Below, one piece after another: positions 1 through 8,001 of a stretch of 48,302 bases of DNA. The stretch's first letter is position 1. The number at the start of each line of letters is the position of its first letter. Made by a program: the position numbers and the translations under genes. A model generated the notes under the pieces. It was given only the letters and a program-made list of their open reading frames with translations, searched no databases and was not told the DNA's origin. Origin of the DNA: a candidate division WOR-3 bacterium (GTDB lineage: Bacteria; Hydrothermota; Tepidihabitantia; SM23-42; JAOAFX01); assembly GCA_039802005.1 (NCBI GenBank), contig JBDRVV010000021.1:1-48302 (forward strand). The letters run 5' to 3'.

Positions 1-525
1 TTTGTCCTTAAGAATATCAAAAAAACGTATTTGCGGGAATTGAAGTCCTATTTATCAGACCTCCAGAGACCGGATATTGTCTATATTGAACCTCCACCCC
101 GGATACAAAGCGTGAAAAAGGAGAATCTAAGGATTTTAAGAAAGGCTGTTGATTCTGGTTTTGAATATCTGAAGTACAAAAATTTCAATGATTATCGGAA
201 TAAGGAGTTGAGATACTTAAAGAGATTCTGGCATAATGCATTGCCGTTTTTCTGGCTTGAACTGCTGGATATTAATGATATAAAAGCGGACATAAGAGAG
301 AGCGAGGCATTTAATGACAAAAAGGACATCAAATTTTACAATAATGTTATTAAAAAACTAAAAGATTTGCCTTATGTCTATACACGCCGGGCGATTTATA
401 CCAAAAGAATTCATTTAAGACTTTTAAAGTCTATTGTAATGGAAATCCTGCGCCGGCGCAGGGTATATGGAATAACGGAAAGAGCTCTGCAGTTTCACTT
501 GTATATTCATTTTGACGAGATATGA
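1..525 (+). CDS. hypothetical protein, 5' end cut by window edge
   Basis: I do not recognise this protein. The reading frame is open back to base 1, so the TTG at 31 need not be the true start and the gene probably begins outside the window. The visible part is about 174 residues. It is rich in Lys, Arg, Tyr and Leu, predicted mainly helical, and has no signal peptide, membrane segment or known catalytic motif. An aromatic stretch (KRFWHNALPFFWLELL) lies in the middle and an RRRR cluster near the C-terminus. It is followed after 76 bases by the NlpC/P60 gene on the same strand, with no obvious terminator between them. Function cannot be assigned. Confidence 0.6.
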   Translation, partial: FVLKNIKKTYLRELKSYLSDLQRPDIVYIEPPPRIQSVKKENLRILRKAVDSGFEYLKYKNFNDYRNKELRYLKRFWHNALPFFWLELLDINDIKADIRESEAFNDKKDIKFYNNVIKKLKDLPYVYTRRAIYTKRIHLRLLKSIVMEILRRRRVYGITERALQFHLYIHFDEI

Positions 526-601
526 CAGCGGCTTTGCTAATTGGCAAATAAGACAGAAGACCTAAAAAATGGTTGGCCCTTCAATATCTACGAGTTAAAA
601 A

Positions 602-2098
602 ATGATGAATGAGAGTAATTTTTGCGAAGTGAAATCTCATAAGCTCTTGATTTTTCTTATTGGTATTGTTATTTCATTGCATTCATTGCCGGCGCAAACA
701 AAGGAAGATTCCGATACTATGAGTATGGGGCAAAAACTCCTTGAAGCGGCGGAGAAATACATTGGTGCACAGTTTGTGTGGAGCGGGAGGTCAAAAGAGA
801 AGTTGGATTGTATGGGATTGATATTTCTGGCATATAAAGATGTTACTGGTAAAGATTGGAAAAAATTGAGCGTTTATCCATCAAAATTGGTTAAAAGTGG
901 CAACTTAGGAAGACCTGTTGAAGGTCTGGATGGTGTATTGAAGGGGGACTTTGAACATACAAGGTTAAGAAAGGGTGATATAATATATTTTTTGGTTACA
1001 GAAAAAATTTATGATACTGATATTCCGCTTGTTTATATAGATAGTATTCCTTACTGGGTATGGCATATGGGGATATTTGCAGGTTTTGATTCATGTGGGG
1101 TTGCGTTGTGTTTGAATGCAAGGCCCGGGGATAAGGTAGTCATTGAGCCTCTGGAAGATATTTATTTTGATGCTATTTTTGTGACACGGCTTGAGACAAT
1201 AATTGAGTCCCCATCCTCTCAATTTTCTCCTGAAAATTCAGATAATTCACCCTCCCTTAATTCCTCCCATCAAGGGAGGGAATTTCAGATAAGGCCCTCA
1301 AGGGGAGCGGGCAATAGAATTGAATTGCGTGAAGAAATAGTCAAAAACTTGCAAAAATTAATGGCGGATAACAAGGCTGTTGTAATTTATGCAATTGTGG
1401 CGCTATGCGATAATGAACATCAGGGCATTGTGACGGTTCCACCAAGGCTCGGCAATGGTGATGACCCTGGAAATAATTTATACTGGGGTGCGGGTGGTGG
1501 AATAAAGTCATATTTTAAGAAAAGTAAAGAATGGCGAATGGTAGTGAATGTTGAGAATGTCAGTGAGAATATTCTTGAGCGGTGTATACTTAAAAGAAAA
1601 GATAAGAATGTTTATATGATTGCTGATGCCTACAGAGGAGGCGCGATCAAAGAGGCAATCTTTGACTTTCTCAATATGGTTGCAAAGGATACAATTTTAC
1701 GAACAGAAATTGGATTGCCCGTGAATGAAGTGAATTTGGACTTCAAAAATGGTGTGGTGCCACAATTGGTCTGTTATGTTGGGCACAATGGATTATTAGA
1801 TTTTACACTTGATAGCCTACCGAGGCCGTCTGGAAATAATAAACCAAAGGATGTTATAATTCTTGCCTGCCTGAGTAAGAATAGTTTTTATAATATTTTA
1901 GATTCACTTGGTGGTTATCCTTTGTTATGGACAACCAATTTGCTTGCGCCTGAAGCCTATACCTTAAAGTCTGCAATTGATGGCTGGATAGAATTAGAAA
2001 GTGGAGAAGAGATTAAGAGTCGTGCTGCAAAAGAATATAATAGATATCAGAAATGTGGACTAAATGCTGCCAGAAAACTTTTTGCCACAGGTTGGTAA
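602..2098 (+). CDS. secreted NlpC/P60 hydrolase fused to a caspase-like domain
   Basis: 498 residues. Residues 12-31 form a signal peptide ending LPAQ, so the protein is exported. Residues about 45-195 are an NlpC/P60 cell-wall peptidase domain: the catalytic Cys70 lies in LDCMGLIF and the likely His155 in VWHMGIFAGF. Residues 203-240 are a low-complexity linker partly encoded by a dispersed hairpin repeat. Residues about 245-498 form a second domain with ALCDNEHQGIV (268-276), GNGDDPGNNLYWGA, YVGHNGLLDF (His395) and ILACLSK (Cys423). The His-then-Cys order after hydrophobic strands is what caspase/clostripain-fold peptidases show, so I infer a caspase-like fold. Start is uncertain: ATG at 602 or 605, or GTG at 629, which gives a cleaner signal peptide. 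No Shine-Dalgarno is visible. Confidence 0.75.
   Translation: MMNESNFCEVKSHKLLIFLIGIVISLHSLPAQTKEDSDTMSMGQKLLEAAEKYIGAQFVWSGRSKEKLDCMGLIFLAYKDVTGKDWKKLSVYPSKLVKSGNLGRPVEGLDGVLKGDFEHTRLRKGDIIYFLVTEKIYDTDIPLVYIDSIPYWVWHMGIFAGFDSCGVALCLNARPGDKVVIEPLEDIYFDAIFVTRLETIIESPSSQFSPENSDNSPSLNSSHQGREFQIRPSRGAGNRIELREEIVKNLQKLMADNKAVVIYAIVALCDNEHQGIVTVPPRLGNGDDPGNNLYWGAGGGIKSYFKKSKEWRMVVNVENVSENILERCILKRKDKNVYMIADAYRGGAIKEAIFDFLNMVAKDTILRTEIGLPVNEVNLDFKNGVVPQLVCYVGHNGLLDFTLDSLPRPSGNNKPKDVIILACLSKNSFYNILDSLGGYPLLWTTNLLAPEAYTLKSAIDGWIELESGEEIKSRAAKEYNRYQKCGLNAARKLFATGW
1248..1288. repeat. GC-rich hairpin repeat inside a coding sequence
   Basis: CACCCTCCC...CCTCCC-ATCA-AGGGAGG... is the same architecture (a CACCCTC arm, then a CCTCYC/GRGAGG stem-loop) as the copies at 22621-22660 and, inverted, 17656-17702 and 18544-18608. 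Here it is read in frame and encodes about residues 216-230 of the linker between two domains. A further GC-rich piece, CCCTCAAGGGGAGCGGG, continues to about 1311. Confidence 0.6.
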
Positions 2099-2177
2099 AA
2101 AGATAAAACTGTCATGACAAACAAATATTCAAGCCCGTCAGATCCAGTGTTGCTGTTACAATCTTATGAAAAATTAT

Positions 2178-2250
2178 AGCCAGCGAGCAGATTCGAACTG
2201 CTGACCTGCGGTTTACGAAACCGCTGCTCTGCCACCTGAGCTACGCTGGC
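2178..2250 (-). tRNA. tRNA-Thr (anticodon CGT)
   Basis: On the minus strand the acceptor stem GCCAGCG pairs with CGCTGGC. The D arm is GCTC...GAGC. The anticodon arm GCGGT-TTCGTAA-ACCGC gives anticodon CGT, and the T arm is AGCAG-TTCGAAT-CTGCT. The discriminator base is T and CCA is not encoded. A strong promoter lies directly upstream. Confidence 0.95.
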
Positions 2251-2258
2251 AATGAAAT

Positions 2259-2286
2259 ATTATATCAAATTTCCTGAAAAAGTCAA
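2259..2286 (-). promoter_or_regulatory. tRNA-Thr promoter
   Basis: Minus strand: -35 TTGACT (2286-2281), 16-base spacer, -10 TATAAT (2264-2259), 8 bases before the mature tRNA end. Confidence 0.85.
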
Positions 2287-2329
2287 CGAAGATCGGTATG
2301 AAAAATATTTCAAAACTCAATTAAGTAAA

Positions 2330-3205
2330 TTATTCACCTTTTTCTTTTCTTGAAATAAAATAGATACCGACCATTAAGAAAAGCAAACCCAAAAATTGCA
2401 TAATGGTAATGAATTCTTTTAATATAACATATCCCAAGAATGTAGCAAAGAATGGGGTGGAGAGTTCCAAGGCAGAAACCTGGGCGGCTTTGATTCTTTT
2501 TAGTCCTTCATAATACAAAATTGTGCCAACGCCAATTACAAAGCCCAAAAGAACCTGATATATATTTGCTATTTTTATTCCATGGGTCAGCAAAAGATAA
2601 ACAAAAAATATTATTCCGGCAAATATGAATCTATAAAATGCAATGACCTGTGCAGGGAGTTCTCTTAAGTATTTTCTGGTGGTGATGGCGGTTGTTGCCC
2701 AGGCAAAGGTTGCCAGCAGAACTAAAATGTCGCCAAGAGTGCCAAATCTAAGGTTCTTTAGATTATCAACTGTCTTCGCTGATACAAAAATACCAGCAAA
2801 TATCATAAATAAGATCCCAAGATAGTCAAATTTTGTAAGTTTATCTGATTTTAAAAAGAAATAGCCTAAGATTATAATGAAAATTGGTTGGATGTGTCCG
2901 ATGAGGACCGCATTTATTACCATCACCTTAGTGAAGGCGTAAGTGTAAATAAAATCAGCAAACAGGGTTGCGACAAGGGAAAGATATATTAACCATCTGA
3001 ATTCTTTTGGTTTGACCCGCAATTCTCTGGGATTTTTTGTTAGAGTATAGATAGTGATAATAACTAAACAAAATAAAATCCTTGTGGCAAAGGTATTCAA
3101 GACATTGGTTGTTTGGAAAGATAATTTTGCAAATATCGGCTCCAGTGCCCACATTATACTTGCCCCGATGACCGCAATAACACCGATAGTTTTATTCGAA
3201 GGCAT
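2330..3205 (-). CDS. EamA/DMT-family transporter
   Basis: An inner-membrane permease of the drug/metabolite transporter superfamily with about ten hydrophobic helices arranged as two EamA repeats. The first repeat starts IGVIAVIGASIMWALEPIFAKLSF and the second around LGDILVLLATFAWATTAITTRKYL. The substrate is unknown; family members export amino acids, nucleotides or other small metabolites. The frame is open up to 3283, but the start at 3205 (MPSNKTIG) is preferred: it gives the usual N-terminus, and a -10 box TATTAT sits 6 bases upstream with TTGCAT 16 bases further on, predicting a leaderless mRNA. No Shine-Dalgarno is present. The tRNA-Thr gene is downstream on the same strand. Confidence 0.85.
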   Translation of the reverse strand: MPSNKTIGVIAVIGASIMWALEPIFAKLSFQTTNVLNTFATRILFCLVIITIYTLTKNPRELRVKPKEFRWLIYLSLVATLFADFIYTYAFTKVMVINAVLIGHIQPIFIIILGYFFLKSDKLTKFDYLGILFMIFAGIFVSAKTVDNLKNLRFGTLGDILVLLATFAWATTAITTRKYLRELPAQVIAFYRFIFAGIIFFVYLLLTHGIKIANIYQVLLGFVIGVGTILYYEGLKRIKAAQVSALELSTPFFATFLGYVILKEFITIMQFLGLLFLMVGIYFISRKEKGE

Positions 3206-3211
3206 AGAAAT

Positions 3212-3239
3212 ATAATATATATAATCAAAAGATATGCAA
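3212..3239 (-). promoter_or_regulatory. predicted promoter of a leaderless DMT transporter mRNA
   Basis: Minus strand: TTGCAT (3239-3234), 16 bases, TATTAT (3217-3212), then 6 bases to the ATG at 3205. The geometry matches the promoters at 16382-16409 and 31782-31809. Confidence 0.55.
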
Positions 3240-3295
3240 GATACCAAAGATACCTGAAACCATATGGTTAAGTATTTAACCATTTAACAATTTAA

Positions 3296-3341
3296 CAAAT
3301 TGTTTTGAGTTTGGTATTTGGTGCTTGATCTTTGGGATTTA
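3296..3341. repeat. intergenic TTTGGTATTTGG-type repeat
   Basis: A T/G-rich tract (GAGTTTGGTATTTGGTGC..., then TTTGGGATTTAG) resembling the tract at 11012-11063 just before dinB. It fills the gap between lpdA and the DMT gene. Function unknown. Confidence 0.45.
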
Positions 3342-4724
3342 GTTAATTATGTGTATTGCTTTCTTGTAGAAATTTTCTGCAGCTTCACCAATGATTTCAG
3401 TCAGGGTAGGGTGGGGATGGATAATTTCAGAGATGTCGCTGACTTTCAAATCTTTCTCTAATGCGAGAATACCTTCACTAATTAAACTTGGAGATTCTGC
3501 ACCGAGGATATGAAGACCCAGAATCTTGCCATCCTCCTCAGCTACTATTTTCACCATTCCTTCGGTCTCAAGCATTGATAATGCCTTGCCCGAAGCGCGA
3601 TAAGGAAATTTTCCAACCCTTATTTTAAATCCTTTTTCAATCGCCTCTTTTTCGGTAAGTCCAACCGATGATAATGGAGGTATTGTAAAGACACAGGATG
3701 GCACAGCATGGGTTCCTCTCCTATTTTTGATCCCGGCGATAATTTCTGCAACTTCAATACCCTGTTTTGTTGCCTTGTGTGCGAGTAAGGGCGGACCGTT
3801 TATATCACCAATGGCGAAAATGTTTTTTATGCTTGTGCGAAAAGAATCATCAACCAATATATAGCCCTTTTTATCAACTCCAATACCGAGATTTTTGAAT
3901 GCGTAGTCGGTTGGTTTCCTGCCGACAGTTATTAAAATTTTATCAAATTCCTCTATGCTTGTAGATTCGGGCCCTTTAATCTCTGCTTTTATTTTATTAT
4001 TTTCAATTTTGTAACCCTGGACCGTTGATTTTAATAAAATATCAATCCCCTTTTTCTTCAAAATCTTATAAAGATTTTCACAGAGTTCGGTCTCCATACC
4101 CGGTAAAATCTGATCCATAATTTCTACAACTTTAACTTTGCTTCCTAAACTGGAATAGATTGTGGCAAGTTCTAAACCACAGGCACCGGCACCTACGACA
4201 AGGAGTTTTCCTGGAATATCATTTAATTTTAAGGCGTCATCGGTGTTGGTGATAAATTTTCCATCAAATTCAAAACCAGGCAGGGCAATGATTTCAGTTC
4301 CAGTAGCGATTATAATATTTTCTGCTTCAATGTTTTCAACTGTGCCATTGCTTTCTAATTCAACCTTATGTTCAGATACTATTTTTGCCTTTGCCTTCTT
4401 CCATTGAACATTATTATTTTTAAAAAGATATTCAATGCCTGCACGCAATCTTTTTACTACACCTTCAGTATGGTTACGGAGAGTCTGTAGGTCAACTCCG
4501 TTATTTGCTATTTTCAGACCTATTTTCTGCGCCTTCTGTAAATTTTCTATTATTTCTGCAGCAAAACTCAAAGCCTTGGTGGGGATACATCCCCGATTAA
4601 GGCATACCCCACCAAGTTCACCAGATTCTACAACGAGGACATTCTTCTTTAATTGTCCCAGTCTAATTGCACAGGGATAACCACCGGGTCCCGCACCAAT
4701 GACAACCACCTCGTATCTATTCAT
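3339..4724 (-). CDS. lpdA: dihydrolipoyl dehydrogenase (E3)
   Basis: A 461-residue flavoprotein that reoxidises dihydrolipoamide of 2-oxoacid dehydrogenase or glycine-cleavage complexes with NAD. The FAD-binding GAGPGG lies at 10-15 and the redox disulfide in GGVCLNRGCIPTKA (Cys41, Cys46). The NAD-binding LLVVGAGACGLELA is in the middle, the second FAD motif FAIGDINGPPLLAHKA follows, and the C-terminal catalytic pair is in HPHPTLTE (His438, Glu443). Length is normal for the family. It is an orphan here: no E1, E2 or lipoylation gene is adjacent. It lies downstream of rpoD on the same strand, 49 bases away, and may be read through from that operon. No clear Shine-Dalgarno precedes the ATG. Confidence 0.95.
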   Translation of the reverse strand: MNRYEVVVIGAGPGGYPCAIRLGQLKKNVLVVESGELGGVCLNRGCIPTKALSFAAEIIENLQKAQKIGLKIANNGVDLQTLRNHTEGVVKRLRAGIEYLFKNNNVQWKKAKAKIVSEHKVELESNGTVENIEAENIIIATGTEIIALPGFEFDGKFITNTDDALKLNDIPGKLLVVGAGACGLELATIYSSLGSKVKVVEIMDQILPGMETELCENLYKILKKKGIDILLKSTVQGYKIENNKIKAEIKGPESTSIEEFDKILITVGRKPTDYAFKNLGIGVDKKGYILVDDSFRTSIKNIFAIGDINGPPLLAHKATKQGIEVAEIIAGIKNRRGTHAVPSCVFTIPPLSSVGLTEKEAIEKGFKIRVGKFPYRASGKALSMLETEGMVKIVAEEDGKILGLHILGAESPSLISEGILALEKDLKVSDISEIIHPHPTLTEIIGEAAENFYKKAIHIIN

Positions 4725-4730
4725 ATCTGA

Positions 4731-4770
4731 TTTTAGGTATTCAGGTATTTTATTCTTTTAGGCATTTTTT
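4731..4770. repeat. intergenic TTTAGGTATT repeat
   Basis: TTTTAGGTATTCAGGTATTT followed by TTTTAGGCATTTTTT. Closely similar words occur at 10955-10979 (inverted) and 12279-12334. It occupies the rpoD-lpdA gap. Confidence 0.45.
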
Positions 4771-4773
4771 AAA

Positions 4774-6342
4774 TTATTCCATTTCAATTAAATCCTTAAA
4801 TACCTGAAGTTTACGCAGTCTTGTCGGATGACGGAGTTTACGCAGCGCCTTTGCTTCAATCTGTCTAACCCTTTCTCTTGTGATGTTAAACATTCTTCCG
4901 ACTTCCTCAAGGGTCTTCGGTGTTCCATTGCCAAGTCCGAATCTCAGTCGTATAATTTTTTCTTCTCTTTTAGGCAGATCTTTTAAAATCTCATTGAAGC
5001 GATCTTTCAAAATTGAAATTGCAGCCCTTCTTGATGGAGAATCGGACATAGGGTTACTGATGAAGTCCCCTACAAAACTTGACTCTTCGTCGTCGATTGG
5101 TTTGTCAAGTGAGATTGGAATGAGTGAAATATTCTGCACCATTCTTACTTTATCTGTCGGTAAATCCAGGTGCTGGGCTATTTCTTCAATTGTCGGTTCA
5201 CGGCCAAGGTCCTGGGTCATATCTCTTTGGGCACGTGCTACTTTATTCATTGTATCAAGAATATGAGCGGGCACCCTCACTGTCCTTGCCTGGTCACCGA
5301 TTGCCCTTGTAATTGCCTGTCTAATCCACCAGGTTGCGTAAGTAGAGAATTTGTAGCCTTTACGGTAATCAAATTTTTCTACTGCTTTAATTAAACCATT
5401 GTTACCTTCACCCACAAGGTCCGCGAATTCAAGCCCGCGATTCACATATTTTTTGGCAATTGATATAACCAATCTTACATTTCCTTCAATCATACGCTGA
5501 CGCGAACGATTAATCATACTTTCGAGATTTTCAATTATTTTTAACGATATGTGGGCTCGATCAGGCTTATTACCAAGTTCATTAAGTAATCTTCGTTTTT
5601 CTTTTGTAAATGCGTTTATCCCATCTTGATTGCGCAATCTTAATAATGTTTTTTCAATTTTCTCCAGCCGTTCAAGATTTTCTTTGAATTTTTGTATGGC
5701 ACAATTCAACACACTGTGTTGTAACGCAAGTTTTTCAATTGCTTTTCTAACGCGTTCTTCTTTATGAAAGATAATTCCTCTTAGTAATTTTGAACGATCC
5801 CTTTCTGCCTTTTTGTAGTATTTTAATAGAACATTATAATCCTTTTCAAGCGATTTAACACGGCGAATGAATTTCTGCCTTTCAGCCCAGAAAGTATGTT
5901 TATCCATTATTGCTTCAATTTCAACTCGTGATATCTGATCGAGGCTCTTTTTGCCCATTTCCACCTGTTTACATACTGAAATGAGTTCGTACAATGCACA
6001 GGGATAACGGAGGAATTCCTTTACAATCATCCGATATCCTTCTTCGGTTTTTACTGAGAATTCATATTCTTCATCCTTAGTAAGAAGATCATAGCGAGCC
6101 AGTTCACGGAAATAAGCCCGTATCGGTTCTTCAGCTTTTTGGACACTCTTTGGAGCACCTGGTTTGGGAACCTCTTCTTCTTCGCTTTGGACAATGACAA
6201 TATTATTCCTTGCAAGCAAATCAAGGACCTCGTCAATCTCTTCAGGTGTCACATTCTCAGGGATAAGGTTATTAATCTCATTTATAGTAATTTTTCCTGC
6301 TTCTTTTGCTTTTTCAAATATTTTTTGAGAATATTTTACCAT
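4774..6342 (-). CDS. rpoD: primary sigma factor RpoD (sigma-70)
   Basis: 522 residues, the housekeeping sigma factor. Region 1.1-like residues are 1-50. Region 1.2 contains [19 protein letters not shown] highly charged non-conserved region of about 150 residues follows. Region 2 contains [20 protein letters not shown] and the promoter-melting [14 protein letters not shown]. Region 3 contains [12 protein letters not shown]. Region 4 contains [17 protein letters not shown] with the -35-recognition helix [19 protein letters not shown] good Shine-Dalgarno (AAAGGAG) fixes the start. It is the last gene of the rpsU-mutS2-dnaG-rpoD operon, 9 bases after dnaG. It is presumably the factor that reads the TTGACW/TATAAT promoters seen across the window. 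Confidence 0.97.
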   Translation of the reverse strand: MVKYSQKIFEKAKEAGKITINEINNLIPENVTPEEIDEVLDLLARNNIVIVQSEEEEVPKPGAPKSVQKAEEPIRAYFRELARYDLLTKDEEYEFSVKTEEGYRMIVKEFLRYPCALYELISVCKQVEMGKKSLDQISRVEIEAIMDKHTFWAERQKFIRRVKSLEKDYNVLLKYYKKAERDRSKLLRGIIFHKEERVRKAIEKLALQHSVLNCAIQKFKENLERLEKIEKTLLRLRNQDGINAFTKEKRRLLNELGNKPDRAHISLKIIENLESMINRSRQRMIEGNVRLVISIAKKYVNRGLEFADLVGEGNNGLIKAVEKFDYRKGYKFSTYATWWIRQAITRAIGDQARTVRVPAHILDTMNKVARAQRDMTQDLGREPTIEEIAQHLDLPTDKVRMVQNISLIPISLDKPIDDEESSFVGDFISNPMSDSPSRRAAISILKDRFNEILKDLPKREEKIIRLRFGLGNGTPKTLEEVGRMFNITRERVRQIEAKALRKLRHPTRLRKLQVFKDLIEME

Positions 6343-6351
6343 TTCGCTCCT

Positions 6352-8001
6352 TTATTTTTTAAGTAATTCTTTATATTTTTTTAAAGATTCATTATCTCCG
6401 GATTTTATTGCCTCACTAATTCTTGTTCTTAATTTTGACCTCAAAATGTTCTTTTTATAAAAATTTAATGATTGAACAAAATCATCCTCACTTAACTTTT
6501 CGGAATCAATGAGTGAGGCAAGAAGCCGATTTTTTAAATCTTCTTCAATCTTTAAATCAACTAATTCCTGTACTGAAAAGTTTTCATTTTTTAATAAAGT
6601 TTCAAATATATTTTTCACTCGGGTATCATTAAAATCCTCAGTTGATACAATTTCTTTCACACGATTGAAATATTTTAAATTATTTAGAATTAAAATAATC
6701 AATTTTTCTTCGGGATTATGTTTTTTAATTACCGCGGTCTTTTCCTGCTGCATGGGCTTTTTAGAACTGAAATCCATCCCCACTTTTCTTCTTAAAAGAT
6801 CGATTGGAATATCAAAAACCGTAGCAGTATGTTTCAAGTAACGATCAAGCCTTATTGGATCCTGTATTCTGCCTATGATTTCTATAAGGTCTTTTATTAA
6901 ATTTGCCTCGTCTTCAACACTTTTTATTTTTGATATGCTTCTATAAAATGTGAAAAAGTCGGGTGCAGAGCTGATGAGATTATTAAGGGCATCTAATCCT
7001 TTTTCTTTTATAAATTCATCGGGGTCGTAATCTTCAGGCATAACTACAATGTGAACATCAACCTGGGCATTTATTAATATTCCTATTGCACGGAGTGTTG
7101 CCTTAATCCCTGAGACATCAGCATCAAAAAGTATATTCGCCTTTTTTGCATATCGTGAGATTAACAGCGATTGATTTTCAGTCAATGCAGTTCCAAGCGG
7201 TGCACAAATGTTTTTGATATTAGATTGATAAAGACTTAGAAGGTCGAAATAACCTTCAACAAGTATAGCTTCAGATTTTGACTTCATTGCTTCTTTTGCC
7301 TGAAATAAACCATACAAAATTTCACCTTTTTTGAAGATAGGGGTTTCGGGAGAATTCAAATATTTGGGCTGAATATAATCATCAATTCCTCTTCCACCAA
7401 ATCCGATAACCCTTCCCGCAAGATTGAATATCGGAAAGATAATCCTGTCGTGGAATGTTTCTCTATTCTGTGAAACAAGCCCGGCATTTATAAGCTTTTC
7501 TATGTTTATCCCTTTTTGTCTCATAAATGTGACCAAACCGCCCGAACTTGGTGCATAACCAATTCGGAATTCTTTTAATTTTTCGGGGTCAATCATTCTT
7601 TCTTTAAGATAATTTTGACCTCTTCTACCAATTTCTTTACTGAGGGCGAGTGAATAAAATTGTGTTGCAAGTTCATTCACTTCGTACAATTCTTTATATT
7701 TTAGGTTTTTTGTTGTGTCAATTTCAATTCCGAGGTTTTTTGCAAGTTTACGCAGGGCATCGGGAAAATCAAGATGTTCATATTCCATTAAAAAACTAAT
7801 CGCATTACCGCCCTTTTTGCATCCAAAACAATAATAAATACCTTTTTCCGGACTAACATAGAATGAAGGGGTCTTTTCCGAATGGAATGGACAAAGGGCG
7901 CGGTAATTCTTACCGACTTTCTTTAATTGTATATATTGAGAAATCAAATCTACTATATCGGTCTGCCTGACTATTTCGTCTATTTTATCTCTCTCAACCA
8001 T
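6352..8001 (-). CDS. dnaG: DNA primase
   Basis: 549 residues; synthesises RNA primers at the replication fork. The N-terminal CHC2 zinc finger is intact: Cys37, His40, Cys58 and Cys61 in ALCPFHSEKTPSFYVS and YYCFGCKKGGN. The catalytic core has the RNA-polymerase basic motif FHDRIIFPIFNLAGRVIGFG. The TOPRIM acidic residues lie in EAILVEGYFDLL and ANILFDADVSGIKA; the last varies from the usual DGD-AG to DADVSG but keeps the acids. The C-terminal 150 residues are a divergent helicase-binding region. Its ATG overlaps the TAA of mutS2 (TAATG), so the two are probably translationally coupled. Confidence 0.95.
   Translation of the reverse strand: MVERDKIDEIVRQTDIVDLISQYIQLKKVGKNYRALCPFHSEKTPSFYVSPEKGIYYCFGCKKGGNAISFLMEYEHLDFPDALRKLAKNLGIEIDTTKNLKYKELYEVNELATQFYSLALSKEIGRRGQNYLKERMIDPEKLKEFRIGYAPSSGGLVTFMRQKGINIEKLINAGLVSQNRETFHDRIIFPIFNLAGRVIGFGGRGIDDYIQPKYLNSPETPIFKKGEILYGLFQAKEAMKSKSEAILVEGYFDLLSLYQSNIKNICAPLGTALTENQSLLISRYAKKANILFDADVSGIKATLRAIGILINAQVDVHIVVMPEDYDPDEFIKEKGLDALNNLISSAPDFFTFYRSISKIKSVEDEANLIKDLIEIIGRIQDPIRLDRYLKHTATVFDIPIDLLRRKVGMDFSSKKPMQQEKTAVIKKHNPEEKLIILILNNLKYFNRVKEIVSTEDFNDTRVKNIFETLLKNENFSVQELVDLKIEEDLKNRLLASLIDSEKLSEDDFVQSLNFYKKNILRSKLRTRISEAIKSGDNESLKKYKELLKK

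Noticed and set aside
3206-3283. Longer DMT transporter start
   Set aside because: The added residues do not match the family, and the predicted promoter lies inside this stretch.
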